NCBI RefSeq assembly: GCF_004210375.1
Contig: NC_134825.1
Location: forward strand, 68,439,558-68,503,557
Length of the DNA: 64,000 nt
Source of the DNA: Tachypleus tridentatus
Lineage: Eukaryota > Arthropoda > Merostomata > Xiphosura > Limulidae
Direction of reading: 5' to 3'
A program made the translations under genes and the position numbers. The notes under the pieces are model-generated. The model was given only the letters and a program-made list of their open reading frames with translations. It had not been told where the DNA came from and ran no database searches. Positions 12,240 through 24,583 of the stretch are shown here, one piece after another (positions within the stretch are counted from its first letter, which is position 1; each line of letters starts with the position of its first letter).

Positions 12240-14480
12240 GTGAAGATGGTAGCTCCAGATTGTTCTGTTTACACTTTTAAAATTGTATATACTTGGAAAC
12301 GTACTTTCATCCTCTCACACTTATAGTTATTACTCAGCTGCCACAGGTTCTTTTGTCTATCTAAGCTTTGGTTTGATTTTCTTGTTTGATCCAGTATTTT
12401 ATACCCCTCTCACTTGGCAAAGTCTTCACTATAGAAGACTGATGTTCAGTCATTTATCTTTCTAGAATACAATGCCTAGATGGCTTTGGCAATGGATGCA
12501 TTCACACGAGTTACGTCTAATTGTGTATGTCATATTTCCATGCTATTAGCAGCCTGGTTGAATTGAACACTGGAGGGCATGGTGCAGACTGGTATGTGGA
12601 CCTACCCCCAAAACTGAGTGCTGCTCTGTTATATTTATTTTATACCCCTCTCATTTGGTATTCATCTACATATGTTTTCTATTCTGGCACTATATATAAG
12701 CACCTCATTTAGGCAATGTTATCATGTTTTTTTGACAAAGCATTGCTAATTGGTTTGCTAATGTTTTGATCATTCAAAGATAATTTAAACATTAACCATG
12801 TTATCTAAATGAGTTTTGTAATAATAGTAATAATAATAATTGAAAAAAAATTCTTTATTCCAATCGTAAAGCCAGTATGAATTATTGGATTATTATTTCC
12901 AGCATGGGGGGCAAGCTGTGTCTATCCTCTCCCACCTCTGATAGCTAGTGTTGCATAACAATGGAGAAAGATTCACTATAGCTTGAGACTGTCAGTGATC
13001 TTATTCATAGTGAGATGGAGATGTATATTTTGCCCAATGGTGTTCCTTTAATGTGTTCTTGTTGCAGTTGAGGACAATCATTGACATTCTGGTGAGATTT
13101 TAGGTTTTCTTTTTTCCTACACCTTCTTTTAGTCTGTTGGCTTTTCATTACCCATATGGGACAGTGGTGATTTTGTAGACTCATAATACTGTGATTCAGG
13201 GATTGATTCTCTATGGTGGATGGCTTAATGTTGTTTTGCTCTAACACTACTTCACCCGACAAAATGTTGTTCTAATCGATGGTAATCAGCAGTCTTTTTT
13301 AAATGAAATATAAAAACAAAAAGGAGACCATTTTGAGATATAAACTACCTTTGATTTGCTTTTTTATGTTGGTTTTTTGAGAATGTGGTGTTTTGGGTGT
13401 TTCCATGGTTGCTTTTGTACTTGTACCTTAGTTGGTGTCTGAAAGGTCTGGGAGTGAATTATTAGTTTTCTCTCCATCCACAGATATTGTTTTTCATGCT
13501 GGGAGGTTTACTTCTCATTTACATGAGTGGACAGTTATTCCTTGTCTGACATAGTTGTTAGAACTTTTAGACTACGTTCACCAGGTGAAAGCATTTTCTG
13601 ACTGTTAAATCATACCTCTACTCTTCAGATTTTGAGGGTTTTGAGGTGGAGTTAGTAGTTAACTAGAATAAATCAGTGCTTTTAGACTTGTAGACCTAAA
13701 ATTCATCATTTTGTTTTATAACACTTTACTTTACTGAAAGACTTAGGATCACTAACTTTATTGATAATGTGCTGCATTCATTGATGGTGCATGTTAGTTC
13801 AGTTGTCAGCTTCTACAATCATTCCTGTTGTCATTGGAGTCTAAAGTTTAATTGGCTCTTACAGAGGGTTATAGTTCCACCCCTATTCATGAATTTCGAT
13901 TCCTGACATTAACCTCTTGGTACATTGATACCTAGAATAGATTTTGTCTATATTTAAGGGTTTTGCTGCTTGGTTGGATTGCTGTTATGACATTGGTGGA
14001 TATTGTATGCCAGCATGGTCTGTGGGGCTTGGCACTGAGAATTTTTAGATGTGTGGTATCCTTAATCTTGGATCCAGAAATACTGTAGGTCCTTAAATCA
14101 GGATTAGTCATTAAGTTCACATTTTCACTGTTGTTATCCACCTTACTTGTAGTATTTCTGTCTTTTGCAGATATTTGGCAAAGTTTGGTTGGTGTGAGGA
14201 GGTAGTGAGAGAGAGTTGTGGTAGCTCTTCCAAAGTTTTATTCCTGTTGGTATTTTGGCCTCAGAAGACTGATGTTCAGTCATTTATCTTTCTAGAATAC
14301 ATCAGTGCCTACAGGCTCTATAGAAATGAGGTGTTCCATAAGACCACCTAGAGGCTGAATGGATGGTATTACTATCTGTGCTAGACTACCCCTCATGGAC
14401 TGTCATGAGTAGAGCATGAAGGGATCCTTGGATTGAATAAATTGAGAACAGTTTGCTTTTAAAAAATTAGGAAACTTGGT
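12240..14480 (+). mobile_element. DIRS-like retroelement remnant (tentative)
   Basis: At 13494-13540 the plus strand reads AGRFTSHLHEWTVI, like the GGRL-x6-W motif at the start of DIRS-type RT domains. About 13640-13870 reads GFEVELVVN, a stop, NKSVL, then a diverged stretch resembling the thumb region that follows the DIRS RT core. The core itself is missing. A 39-bp identical direct repeat, starting AGAAGACTGATGTTCAGTCA, lies at 12434-12472 and 14265-14303. TTTATACCCCTCTCA recurs near 12400 and 12640. No tyrosine recombinase was identified. Confidence 0.4.
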
Positions 14481-15535
14481 TCACATTCTTGTGCTGTATC
14501 CAGAGCACCGTTCGTCAGGGTTCCCCATTGAACATTACACCCCAGATTCTACTAGCGGAGCTGGATAGTTCTTATCATGCTCACTCGCTGTGGTAGTAGA
14601 CAGAAGTTTTTCTTCTAGAGTCAATTCCTCCATTCTTGGAGATGAGGGCAAAGTTGGAAGACCCCCTGCTCAAGTTCTTGGATGTTTTTTTTTCCCCAGA
14701 TGTTGGTAGGAGTAGCACCAGCCTGTGTTGGAGCCTGCTTGTAATACCAATTCAGATTTGATGCTTGGCTATCTGATTAGGTTGAATGTGGCTCTTATTT
14801 TTGATTAATATTGGTTCAGTATATTGTTTGTGATAGAGGGTCATTTGTCTCCTTGTATTTTCAAACCCAGTGTGGTCCTATCCTGAGCCTTGGTTGAGTA
14901 CAGTTGTTTCACATTCTTCCCATAGTTTCAAAATCAAGTGAAATTTACCCTGCCCATCTGGTTGTGGATTCTAGCTGTAAATGTGAATTTGTAAGTATGT
15001 TTTGGAAGTTAACATTTTCTTAAATCTAAAATATACTTCCAGTAATACTTATCTCCTTCCACACTGTCCCACCCTTTTTAAACAGTAAGAGCCAGCATGA
15101 GAGATTAGGATTGAATCTATCTCATATGTGATAACATTTTATGAATGAGGTGCTTATATACAGTACCAACATAGAGAGTGCATTGAAATAGATTGAAGGT
15201 GTAACAAGATAGATATTGCCGAGGACAGTTGAGCCCAGTGTTTAGATGTACAAAGGAAGAAACCATAATAGCTATAAGTGTTATCAAATATACATATTTG
15301 ATTTAAGAAAATATTAACTTTTAAAGTGAGAGGATGTGTTATATTTTAGACAGGTCACCTATTCAGTGACTCTTATTAGCTCATAATTCAGTATTGACTG
15401 TGCTTCAGTAGACAGACTTTGTGACTCCAAATTTACAGTTTTTATTTTTTCTCCCTTTCTGTGATTGTATTATGTCGAGAAATCATTAATATCTTTTTAT
15501 TGAATATCTGTCTTAAGTGTGTTAACATTGAAGTT
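14481..15535. other. Non-coding, possible extension of the neighbouring remnant
   Basis: Less AT-rich up to about 14950, with no frame I can assign; it may continue the DIRS-like remnant. From about 15000 on I see nothing. Confidence 0.3.
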
Positions 15536-15539
15536 GTAC

Positions 15540-16582
15540 AATCTGTAGATTGGGTGAGAAATTGGAGGCTGTTGATAGAGGTGATGGAAAAGGTGAAGGT
15601 TAAACTGTGACTAGGGTTTAAAAAGGGAAATTGAGCTTTTAGTATGTAAGGGATTCAGGGGTTGGTGATGACTTTAGGGAGGTTGTAAATAGTAATAATA
15701 GGGCTAGTGATGATAGATTTAATTTTAAAGAGAAGACTGCTGAAGAACAGATATCAGCTTTTGTCTTGTATAAGCGAAGAACTTAAGGAGAGAAAGAGTA
15801 AAAAGGGCAGATAAAGATGGATATGAAAAATCTGAGGATGTTACTGTTATAGATTTTTTTCAGTAAAGCACATGAATAAGATAGTTTGTGGGGTTAAACA
15901 GGAAGAGAGATATTGTGCTATTCAGGGACAAAGTTGGAGGATGTAACTGACAGAGCAAGAAATGCAGTAAAGGATGCTAGTAGTGATATGGTATTTATAA
16001 TGTACATAGAGGCTACAGTGCAGAGTAGGATAGATCAGAGAAGCTGATTGTTAAGTACAAGGCATTAATAAATAATGGCTATAATTCTATCAAGGATACT
16101 GCTAAGAAATAACTGTGGAGATGAAACTATAAGTAGGTCACTAAGACTGAATAATAGGGTTATGTTTATATGTAAGGAAGAGCAGGTTAGGTACTGGATT
16201 TGTAGGATCAATTCAATGGCAGAAGTATGTTTTTTGGAATGGATGACTTACATTTTAATATTGTGGGGGCTTTCATGTTTGTAAGAGCTATTAACACAAC
16301 TGTGAGAGCAACTTTAAACTAGGATTATACAGTGGAGAGGGCCAGAATAATGAATTAAAAATATAATATAGAGAGGGGGAGCAGTGTGGGAACAAGGTAT
16401 AAAGGTAGTTTCTAAAGGTAGTATGTTAAAGTGGTATTATTGTAATACCAGTAGATTGAGAAATAAATTAGCTGATTTTAGAGCATTTGTTGGAAAATGT
16501 TTCAATATGACTGGAATAACTGAAACCAGCCTAAATGTAGACATTTATGAAGAAACACATTTCTTTGAGATATAGTGTTATA
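15540..16582 (+). mobile_element. CR1-like LINE, esterase and endonuclease 5' part
   Basis: Pieces at about 15910-16320, spread over three frames, give CYSGTKLEDVTDRARNAVKD, ASSDMVFIM, LLRNNCGDETISRSLRLNNR, and later a DLWDQFNGR-like and DGLHFNIVGA-like series. This is the pattern of the SGNH-hydrolase (esterase) domain found in CR1-type ORF1 proteins. At 16430-16575 the frame reads RLRNKLADFRAFVGK then MTGITETSLNVDIYEE, the N-terminus of an APE-type LINE endonuclease. The LINE is cut here by the mariner and resumes at 17867. Confidence 0.8.
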
Positions 16583-17866
16583 TAAGGTCATCTCTTAAGT
16601 AATGTCCAATTTTAGGTTTAGAAAAAGGGGAAAGGATTTCAAATACTTAATGTTATTTAATCAATAACATATATTCCATTATTATTAATTACTTCCTGCC
16701 AACAATTCACAAGCTTCTGAATGCTACTTCTATAAAATTCTTGGGGTTTGGAGGAAAATAATGTAGAGAGGGTAGTTTTGACATCTTCATGTGTTCCAAG
16801 CTCTTTTCCATCAAGATAGTTCTGCAAACTTTGGAATAGATGATAATCAGATGGAGCAAGGGCTGGAGAATAAGGAAGACATGAAAGTTTTTCCCAGTCT
16901 AGCACTTCAGTCTTTACAGATGTGATCTTTGCTGTATGGGGACTTGGATTGTCCTGGTGTAACACAACACCTTTATGATTGATCAGAGCAGGCCTCTTTT
17001 CTTTCAGTGCAACATTCAGATGCTCTAACTGTTGACAATAGAAGTTGTATTTGTTAAATTGAGTATTAGGAACTCAAAGTGGATTGCACCAACAATATCC
17101 CACCAAATGCTTAACAAGACCTTCCCTTTCCTTGGGTGGAGGCCCATTTTGAGTTGTGCTTCAGCCAGTTTACCTGCACTGAACCATTGTCTGTGGCACT
17201 TAACATTTTTATAAGATATCCATTTTAATTTCCAGTCACTAACCTGTCCAAAAAAGGTGAGTTTCACCAGAGTGCAGAGAAGTGTAAATGTTTGCTCTTG
17301 CTCCAAGGTTGGCTTCTGTCAAATTATGGGGATCCATTTTCTAAGTTTTGACACCTTTCCAAGCTGTTGAAGATGATGGTGAACTGTTGAGGTGGGTTGA
17401 ATTAAGCTTCTGTGCTACTTTTTCAACTGTTACAGCACAATATTCATCAAGTGCAACCAGTAGTAAATCGTCATTAAACTCAACAGGATGACCTGAATGT
17501 GGCTCATCACTTAAGCAGTAGTCACCTGATCTGAACTTCTGAAACCACCTTTGACAGTTTCTTTCATTGAGAGACTCTGCACCATAAACACCTAAAATGT
17601 TTTGTGTTGTTTCTGTTGCACTGTTGCTTTTATAAAACTCATAAAGCATTATATGCCTGATGTGCTCCTCAGACACATCCATTTTCATAAGGGTTTATTT
17701 GATTAATGACCTGAAAAAGTGGAGTTGGGTTAATTTCTTTTATTTGTCTGAACATTTTTATACATGCCCTACTACATATTTTAGTCATTAAAGCCTTCTA
17801 CAAAGACAGAAATGATGATGTACTTTCTGTATTACATTTTCAGACATTACTTATGGGATGATCTTA
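16583..17866 (-). mobile_element. mariner element, 1.28 kb, inactive
   Basis: Terminal inverted repeats of about 26 bp, TAAGGTCATCTCTTAAGTAA on the left and TAAGATCATCCCATAAGTAA as reverse complement on the right, are flanked by TA (16581-16582 and 17867-17868). Three minus-strand open frames follow the order of a mariner transposase. The N-terminal part (17341-17688) has YGAESLNERNCQRWFQKFRS and GDYCLSDEPHSGHP. A middle part (17025-17306) has KWISYKNVKCHRQWF and HPRKGKVLLSIWWDIVG. A C-terminal part (16657-16965) has LHQDNPSPHTAK and YSPALAPSDYHLFQSLQ. The last two hold the second and third Asp of the DD34D triad. The first-Asp region is altered and the frame is broken at least twice, so no functional transposase is encoded. 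Confidence 0.92.
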
Positions 17867-18665
17867 TAGATTTATTTGTAGGGGAAGAATGACTATGTAA
17901 AATGTGAGTTACAGCCTATTCAAGTTGAGGTTTTCAAAGCTAATATCAGTGATATAAATTCTGTTTGGATTTCTGTTAGTGGTTATAAGGGGAGAAGGCT
18001 TTTAGTTACAACTTGTTACAGACCACCAGATGAAATTAATGAGAAATTCTATAAGGAAATAAGTTTGATTTTCAAGCTCATAGACTGGGAATGTTGGAGA
18101 CAAAATATGGGGTTTTTAGAAACCATTCAGGATGGTTTTTTTCAACAATTGAATAGGAAACCTACTAGAAACTGATATTTTAGAATTATTGTTAATTTCT
18201 AATAAAGAAGTGGTTATTAGGGTAGAAGTTGGGAAAAATCTGGGTGCAAGTGATCGTTGCTCATTTAGATTTTTTTGGAGATACAGAATAATGAAATTTT
18301 GGTTCCAAGTTTTAGAAAAGCAAAGTTTGAAAAGATGAGAAAGAAATTATGTATTGTGAATTGAACAAGTGAATTAGATGGAGATACTGGCCAAGCACAA
18401 AAAGGGTTTTTAAATAAATTCTTAAATATTTGAAATAGACAGATTCTTTATAGAGAGAAAAGGGTGGTTGCAAGTACAAAACTAGGATAGTTCATGAAGG
18501 ATATTTCAAGAAAAGCATTATGATTATTAGATGTTTAAATTTACTACAGCAGTTGAACAATTAGGAGATTATAGAGAGCTGGTCAAGTGAAAAATTAAGA
18601 AAATAACTAGTAAGGATTTCTTCAAATGCATTAAGGGTGAGCAGAGTGGTAGAATGTAGGTAGGA
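17867..18665 (+). mobile_element. CR1-like LINE, endonuclease 3' part
   Basis: Continuation of the LINE interrupted by the mariner. About 17900-18080 reads VKCELQPIQVEVFKANISDI, then VWISVSGYKGRRLLVTTCYR and PPDEINEKFY, the C-terminal half of the endonuclease (W-----Y----Y-PP). About 18190-18260 reads LLISNKEVVIRVEV then GASDRCSFRF, the DLVLTN and LG-SDH--I-F segments. Similarity fades before the RT domain. Confidence 0.85.
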
Positions 18666-18839
18666 CCTTTGAGGAACAATACTGGGAGGCTAATTATGGG
18701 ATGACTAGCTTATTATCTACATTTTGCTTAATTTTTTTTTCTAATAAAATTTGAGCAGTGTTCCCACAACTTGAAATGTTGATAAATCAAAACAAAGTTG
18801 GATAAGATGGTCACATGAATTCTAAAGTTGTTAGAAAAA

Positions 18840-19210
18840 TTTGGGAACTTAAATTCTGAAAGAGGGAGGAGCTCCTATGACCCCTAAATCAGCACCTACT
18901 TATGCAACATTAAGTAATGCAGTTATTAATTATTGGAAAAAAAATGGATGGAAAGGGTTTGACTCCCACATTTACTACTCTATATCCATTTCTGCTTATT
19001 CAACATTAAATAATAATTATTAACTCTTGAAAATTAAGGGTCTTGGCCTCTCCCTCTTTGCAATCCATACCTTCCCATATAACATTAAAAATAAAGTTAT
19101 GAATTTCTAGAGAGGGAGAAAAAAGGATGGACTCTTTGGATCACTCCTCTAGTTTTGTACTTGCTCGTACAATGTTAAATAATACAGTTACCCAATTTTA
19201 AGTTAGAAGC
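18840..19210 (+). repeat. Degenerate tandem array
   Basis: Four diverged units, roughly 80-97 bp apart, each have an ACATTAAxTAATxxxGTTAT-like core (near 18904, 19001, 19081, 19170) next to a GAGGGAG and CTCC segment. This looks like a decayed minisatellite with no coding content. Confidence 0.45.
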
Positions 19211-20660
19211 AAGTTACTATAAAAACAAGAAGAAGAAGAAATATTTACATCTTATTTATCATCAAAGTAGATAGAGAGCTGGCAGTTGGTGCTGTCAACC
19301 AGTTTCCTACCCTATAGTCAGAAGTTCAAATAATATAGCTTTGTCCATAAACAACTGTAGTATTTCAATTAATTGAAATAATTGAAAACAATAATAGTCT
19401 TAATATTAATTAATTAATTATTGAAATAATCAAAAGCAATAACAGTCATAAACACTAATTTTGGTCAGTTGGCTATTCTTGTGACAGTTGATTAATTTCC
19501 AAGACACTAATTAATGTAATTTTTCCTACCACAAGCTATTGCTAAATTAGCAGTGTAGGGTAATATGAATAGTTGATGGATCTGACATCAAATATGTAAT
19601 ATTATTGATTGACATTCTGTAACAAATAGTGGCATGCACCCTTTGGACCCCAATTTATGCATGTAGGATTAAGATAACATATTCATTGCTTACAGAAATG
19701 TTGAAACTTTTTATGTTAAATAAAGTAGTAGAAATAGATGGCATATCTGCATATGCATACAACTTCTTGCAATTATCATTATTTTCACTGTTCATTTAGT
19801 ATTATGAGGTTGAATTTTCTGGTTATATTTTGTACTGTTACGTATATAAACAAAATATGTCTTAAAATTTGTTTTTGTATTTTCATGAAAAAATACAGTT
19901 GATATGATTTCTACTTTAACTCATTTATACTTTACAGCAGTTTGTTGATTTTCATAACAGTTATAAACTGTTTCATTGTTTAAATGCTCTTGTAATGGTT
20001 GTTATCACTGGATGGGTTCTCTTGATTATTTGTTAAAAATAAAGCAAAGTTCAGTCCACTTAATGATGATTAAAGCAATTTGTTTCTTGAACTGTAATGT
20101 ACAAGTTCCACCAGCTACACCCTTACTAACTAATAAATATGAACAATCACTTGCTTAACAGTATTTTATTTTTTGAAACACAAATTCAAAATTTGCCTCA
20201 ATAAGCTGACTTGCTGAATATTTCACTGATTAACTAGATAACTGAATAATTAATTCTCTTACTGTGATGTTTTATAACCAAAATTTTCTTCAAATCTCAC
20301 AAACATTTTAAACACCACATGAAGTTTAGAGATTCAGGAAATATGTAAGTATTGTACATTGTCTCTTTATCATACCAAAAACACCTCTACCAAGCAGTAC
20401 AAAACATCTAAAATAATAACATATAATTAACCATAATCAAATGGGTACACTACTCATGAAGAATGTTGTGTATTTGATTTTATTAAGATAACTTTTCAAA
20501 AATAAAGCATTAGACATAGTGAAAGCATATATCAGTTTATGAAATTAAAGTTTAATAAATGGAGAAGACCTGTGATACCTTATGTTCGTTGTTTGAATAC
20601 CAGTACCCCCCTTCCCATATTGCAAACCTTTGGCAATATCTGTGTATAATTATATGTTTG
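19211..20660. other. Non-coding upstream of the AMPK beta ATG exon
   Basis: Mostly AT-rich and unremarkable. A repeated ATTGAAATAATTGAAA-like stretch lies at 19365-19440. The segment near 19272-19325 (GAGCTGGCAGTTGG..., TTTCCTACCCTATAGTCA) may be a very old family 1 SINE piece. Acceptor-like sequences at 20667-20669 (TCTCTAG) and 20708-20712 (AACAG) lie just before the ATG exon. Confidence 0.4.
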
Positions 20661-20730
20661 TTTCTCTAGATTCCACGTTATATGTTTCATCCTGTGCTTT
20701 GAACAGTCCTTTGTATTCAAGCATATAGTA

Positions 20731-20898
20731 ATGGGGAACTCTGCATCTGGGAAGCGGGACAGGGCGTATTCATCAGACACTGATTGCACTCCATCTTCTC
20801 CAGGTAGAGAAGACAAAGCATTTGAATTTGGAAAGAAAAACAAGTTCTTGTATCAGCCTTCTCTGGAAGATAGTGATGATTTTCCTTTATCATTAAAG
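20731..20898 (+). CDS. PRKAB: AMPK beta subunit, coding exon 1
   Basis: First coding exon of the regulatory beta subunit of AMP-activated protein kinase, the scaffold that joins catalytic alpha and AMP-binding gamma. It encodes residues 1-56. The start is MGNSASGKRD, matching the family's N-myristoylation signal (Gly2, Ser6; mammals have MGNTSS), which brings the kinase to membranes. The rest of the exon is Ser/Asp-rich, as in the variable N-terminal region of orthologues. It ends at a phase-0 donor, AAG|GTGAGG. The gene continues over seven exons to 33536 and encodes 272 residues, close to mammalian beta1 (270) and beta2 (272). A 5' untranslated exon upstream is likely, because acceptor-like sites sit just before the ATG. 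Confidence 0.95.
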
Positions 20899-21601
20899 GT
20901 GAGGAACATCAAATAAAATATTTGTCATCCTGTTCTTTTGGTTTGCAAACAATATCTTGTTTACTTCACACACAAATATAGATTTTGCAGTTTATATGCT
21001 GTCTTCTACCTTTCCTGAGTGTTGTTAACATCAACAAAATGGAAAATTTTCTCAGCTTATAGTGATGTGTGTGGAAAGCAAGTTTATTTTCCAAGGAAAC
21101 TTCTTATACGGGACCTTTTTTTTTAATTAGTGATAAACCTTTTAAATTGCATTTGCTGATAAAAGTATGATAATTGAAAAATTTAAGTCAGAGTGTATTT
21201 TAACTTGTATGTTTTATAAAATTGGCTAACACCTTAAATAAATTTAACAATATCCTATTTGTCTTATTTTTATTGTTTTCTCATATAATAATGTCCAAGA
21301 AAGATCATGAATAGCTAACATTTATGTATATGTATTGAAATTCTAATGCCCATGTAATAAATCTCTTTTAAAATTGTTCTTGCTGAATTTTTGTCAAGGG
21401 AGGCATGGTGTTTGTTCATTATAAGTTTTATTATTGCTTGGGTAGTTGTTTTATTAAATTAATAATAATATGTAGTAGTGAGTCTGCGAAAGAAAACTTC
21501 CACAGCTGTGTGCAGCATTTAACTGGAAGAAAACACAAGTGTTCTTATCAACAGTGTAGTAAATGCAATATAATGCTCATTTAATGTTCCTGTGCATGTA
21601 G
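20899..21601 (+). other. AMPK beta intron 1 (between coding exons)
   Basis: A 703-bp intron with GTGAGG donor and TGCATGTAG acceptor. I see no embedded element. Confidence 0.8.
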
Positions 21602-21756
21602 GAAGGGGAGATGCGTCCAAGAGCATCAACTATTACTTCAAGCACAAACATCAATGAAACTGCTCTACCGACTGTGTTTAAATGGGATGGTGGTGGCAAA
21701 GATGTCTATATCAGTGGCAGTTTTACACAGTGGGAGCCCTTGAAAATGGTACACAG
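21602..21756 (+). CDS. PRKAB: AMPK beta subunit, exon 2 (carbohydrate-binding module, first half)
   Basis: Encodes residues 57-107 plus two bases of codon 108. Acceptor TGCATGTAG|GAAGGG, donor CACAG|GTAGGA. From TVFKWDGGGKDVYISGSF it is the glycogen-binding CBM48 domain. Trp100 (TQW) is conserved, one of the two tryptophans that stack on glucose chains in the mammalian protein. The split codon 108 is Ser, at the position of the autophosphorylated Ser108 of mammalian beta1, which matters for activation by allosteric drug-site ligands. Phase and numbering agree with the mammalian protein through the whole domain. Confidence 0.95.
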
Positions 21757-23479
21757 GTAGGATGAGCAAAAGTTGAAATAGTAACTTGCAAATTATTTCA
21801 TGTTGAATTATTGTAACAAATACCTTGAAATATTTGGCCCTTTTTATACCTTAAAATGGTGTAGTTGCTTTAGTCTTATTGATTAGTGTAGGAAATATTA
21901 CTGCTAATCATCAGAAAGCCTAATGCTGTGAAATGGTTTGTTTATGATATTCATATATTATCTTGTTCCAGTTGACTGCATAACACTTTTAAGATGCCTA
22001 CATCATGTGTTTTTTTCTTAATTGATATAGGGGGGTCACTGTTAGGCATACATACAAGTTTAGTTTTCTCTGTAATAAATCAGGATAAACAAAAATTTTA
22101 AACTTGGTGAACTTGCCTGTGAAATACCGAAAGCTTTTCCTTGTTGAGTTTGAAATCATACCGGCAAGAAAACCCATTACTATCAATTTCCAAATATCCT
22201 TTATGCATACCAGTGTATACAACACTCATCTCTAATTTTCTGCTCTTCCATGTGTGTGACATGTTACCATAAGCAACAGTGAATTTTATATAAGCTCTTC
22301 TTTTCCACCATAATTATAAGTTTTTTTGTTGACAGCCATACTGTTAACTTTGCTGCAACTTTCTTCCTGATACAAATATTTCTGACACTACTGGAAATTC
22401 TGTAACTTAGTTGAAGACCTTATTTGCATAATTTGCCTTTAACATACAGTGTAGAGTTGTAGTTCTGTTGTCCACTCTGGTTTTTCAGTGTCTTAGTACT
22501 GTTGTATAATTATTATCTTGGCAGGTAAGATTACCTTGTGGATGCTTAGTCAGCATAAGATGCCATTTTTGTTTGTTTTTGATGAAGGTTTGTATTTTTG
22601 CTCATTCCATATTGACCTTTAGTGTATGCAAAGTTGACTTTGTCTGCTATGGTGGTTGCCCTAATGCTGACAGTACCCATGCTGATCTCATCTATTTTTA
22701 TTTCGGTATAGTATATATTTTTAGAATTAAACCTATTTTTGTTACACTGGCTACTTTTGAAGCTAATGAAGGGAGTTACTGCCTCTACAGCATGTTCCTT
22801 CATAATATATGTCTGGGCTGCTCCCCTGAGAACCTTCCACTGCAGGAGTAGAATATAGTATTTACGTTATGTGATTATGAACCACCTCTGTCTGTTTGTT
22901 GACTCCATAGGTTCAATATATTATTATCTTCATAAAACTGACCTGTTTTTCTGAATTTAAAGGGTGTCTTATGAAATGGCACCCTTCTTCATGAGTGTTC
23001 TCTATTTAATTTTTTTCATAATGCTTATAAACTGTACTCATTCTTTCTCACTCAGTTTTTCTTCTGTGAATTATTTTAGTTCTGGATCTTCCTAGGACTC
23101 TGCTTGTTTACATTTATTTTGTAATCTAGATTATTCACTTCTCACCCTGTGGCTTGTAGTGATATATTTTTGTGTTTTTTTTCACAGTTAGCAGTTCCCA
23201 CCTTTTTTACAGTTTGGGTTTTCTGGCTTTAAGTATTTAAAAGGCAAATATACCTGAATTGTATTTTTTTTACATGAAAATAAATTTCAAACAGACACTT
23301 ACCCCTGAAATGCCTTCTCTCCCTCCTCCCCAAAACCTAATTTTTATCACAACTAAAACTTTCATAGCTACCCTTTTGTGACACATATTGGAAGCTTTTG
23401 GAAAAACTAAGTACACCAATTCCACACCTTTTCCAATGCCCATATAATAACATAGTTGAAAAAGAAACAACCTGTTAGT
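21757..23479. other. Left part of AMPK beta intron 2, no recognised element
   Basis: Overlapping open frames on both strands at 22546-22851 (92 and 85 codons) have no domain I recognise. They may be the edge of an unclassified retroelement. The rest is AT-rich and non-coding. Confidence 0.4.
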
Positions 23480-24583
23480 AAGGTAAGATTTCCTTTTGGT
23501 GAATTAGTGCTTGGTTTTATTTATGACATTAGATTTTATAAAAGCTATTTTCACCAGACTTACTTCAATTTTTCCCATTAGTACAGAAGTAGGGCTAACT
23601 GACAGCTTCTGTATCACCCTTTTTAAAAATGGGAGTAATATTAACAACTCTACAATCATCAGACATTTATCTACTTTCTCTTGGCCTACTGTTATAAAAA
23701 TTACAGAGGGGGGGCTTTTATTATGACGTTTAAAACCCTCAGTAAAACTTTGACCAGCCCTGTTCATTTATCTGTTTTTAATCTCTCAAGCTTTTCACTT
23801 ACGTTCAAGAACCTATCATTTATATGGTTATCAAATGTAATATTTCCCATCAAATACTCAATCAGGAATATTGATAGTAATTACTTTTATAAGAACAGAT
23901 GTATTAAAAACAGAAAAGAATAAATATTTAAGATCTTGCTCATTTCATTATCTACAACAAGCATCTTGCTGTCAGCATCTTTTAAGGGCCCAGTCTTTAT
24001 TCTAACATTTTGCTTTCTTTTAATCCATTTAAAGTTCTTGCTGTTAGATTTAATGTTATGAGCCATCTATTTCACATAAATCCTTCAGATTTCACAGTTT
24101 TTTGTTTTGTAATCAAATTCCTTGTTTTCCTTTAATTCTATAAATCTTACAGCCTTTCTGCCAATTGTTTAAACTTATGGAATTTATCCATAATTTTCTT
24201 TTTAATGTTGTTAGTACTTCAGTTTGATTTATCTTCCCTCTTATCCCTTTTCTCTTTTTTAGGAACATGAATATCTTGGATTTAAAACAATTTATTTTTA
24301 AAAATTTCCCAAACTTGTCTCGCATCACCTTTTAACTCCTTATTCCATTTCGCTTGTGACAAACCTACTATCTTCACCAGAAAATATTCTTTATGAAAAT
24401 TAAGAACTAAAATTATTTTCAGTTTTATCACAATGTGTAGCAAAGCATCAAACCTAATTAGCAATGATCACTTGTTCCTTACATTTGTTCTCAAATGTTC
24501 CTTACTTCAACTATATTCTCGTTAGTGATTAACAACAAATCTAAACATTTTCTCATTGGTTAGCTCTATGATCCTTTGGTATA
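23480..24583 (-). mobile_element. CR1-like LINE (antisense), linker and RT start
   Basis: On minus, about 24300-24370 reads SQAKWNKELKGDARQVWEIF then KNKLF, the linker before the RT in CR1/L2 LINEs. About 23600-23660 reads VVNITPIFKKGDTEA, the N-terminal RT motif (--TPIFKKGD). Further frames between fit a degenerate K-SK-F--YIR series. Stops and shifts make it inactive. It continues across the MITE into 25261-26290. Confidence 0.8.

Noticed and set aside
16583-17866. Active mariner transposase
   Set aside because: The frame is broken into at least three parts and the region of the first catalytic Asp is altered.
22546-22851. Paired open frames on both strands in AMPK beta intron 2
   Set aside because: No recognisable domain and antisense overlap; kept only as a note because they may belong to an unknown retroelement.
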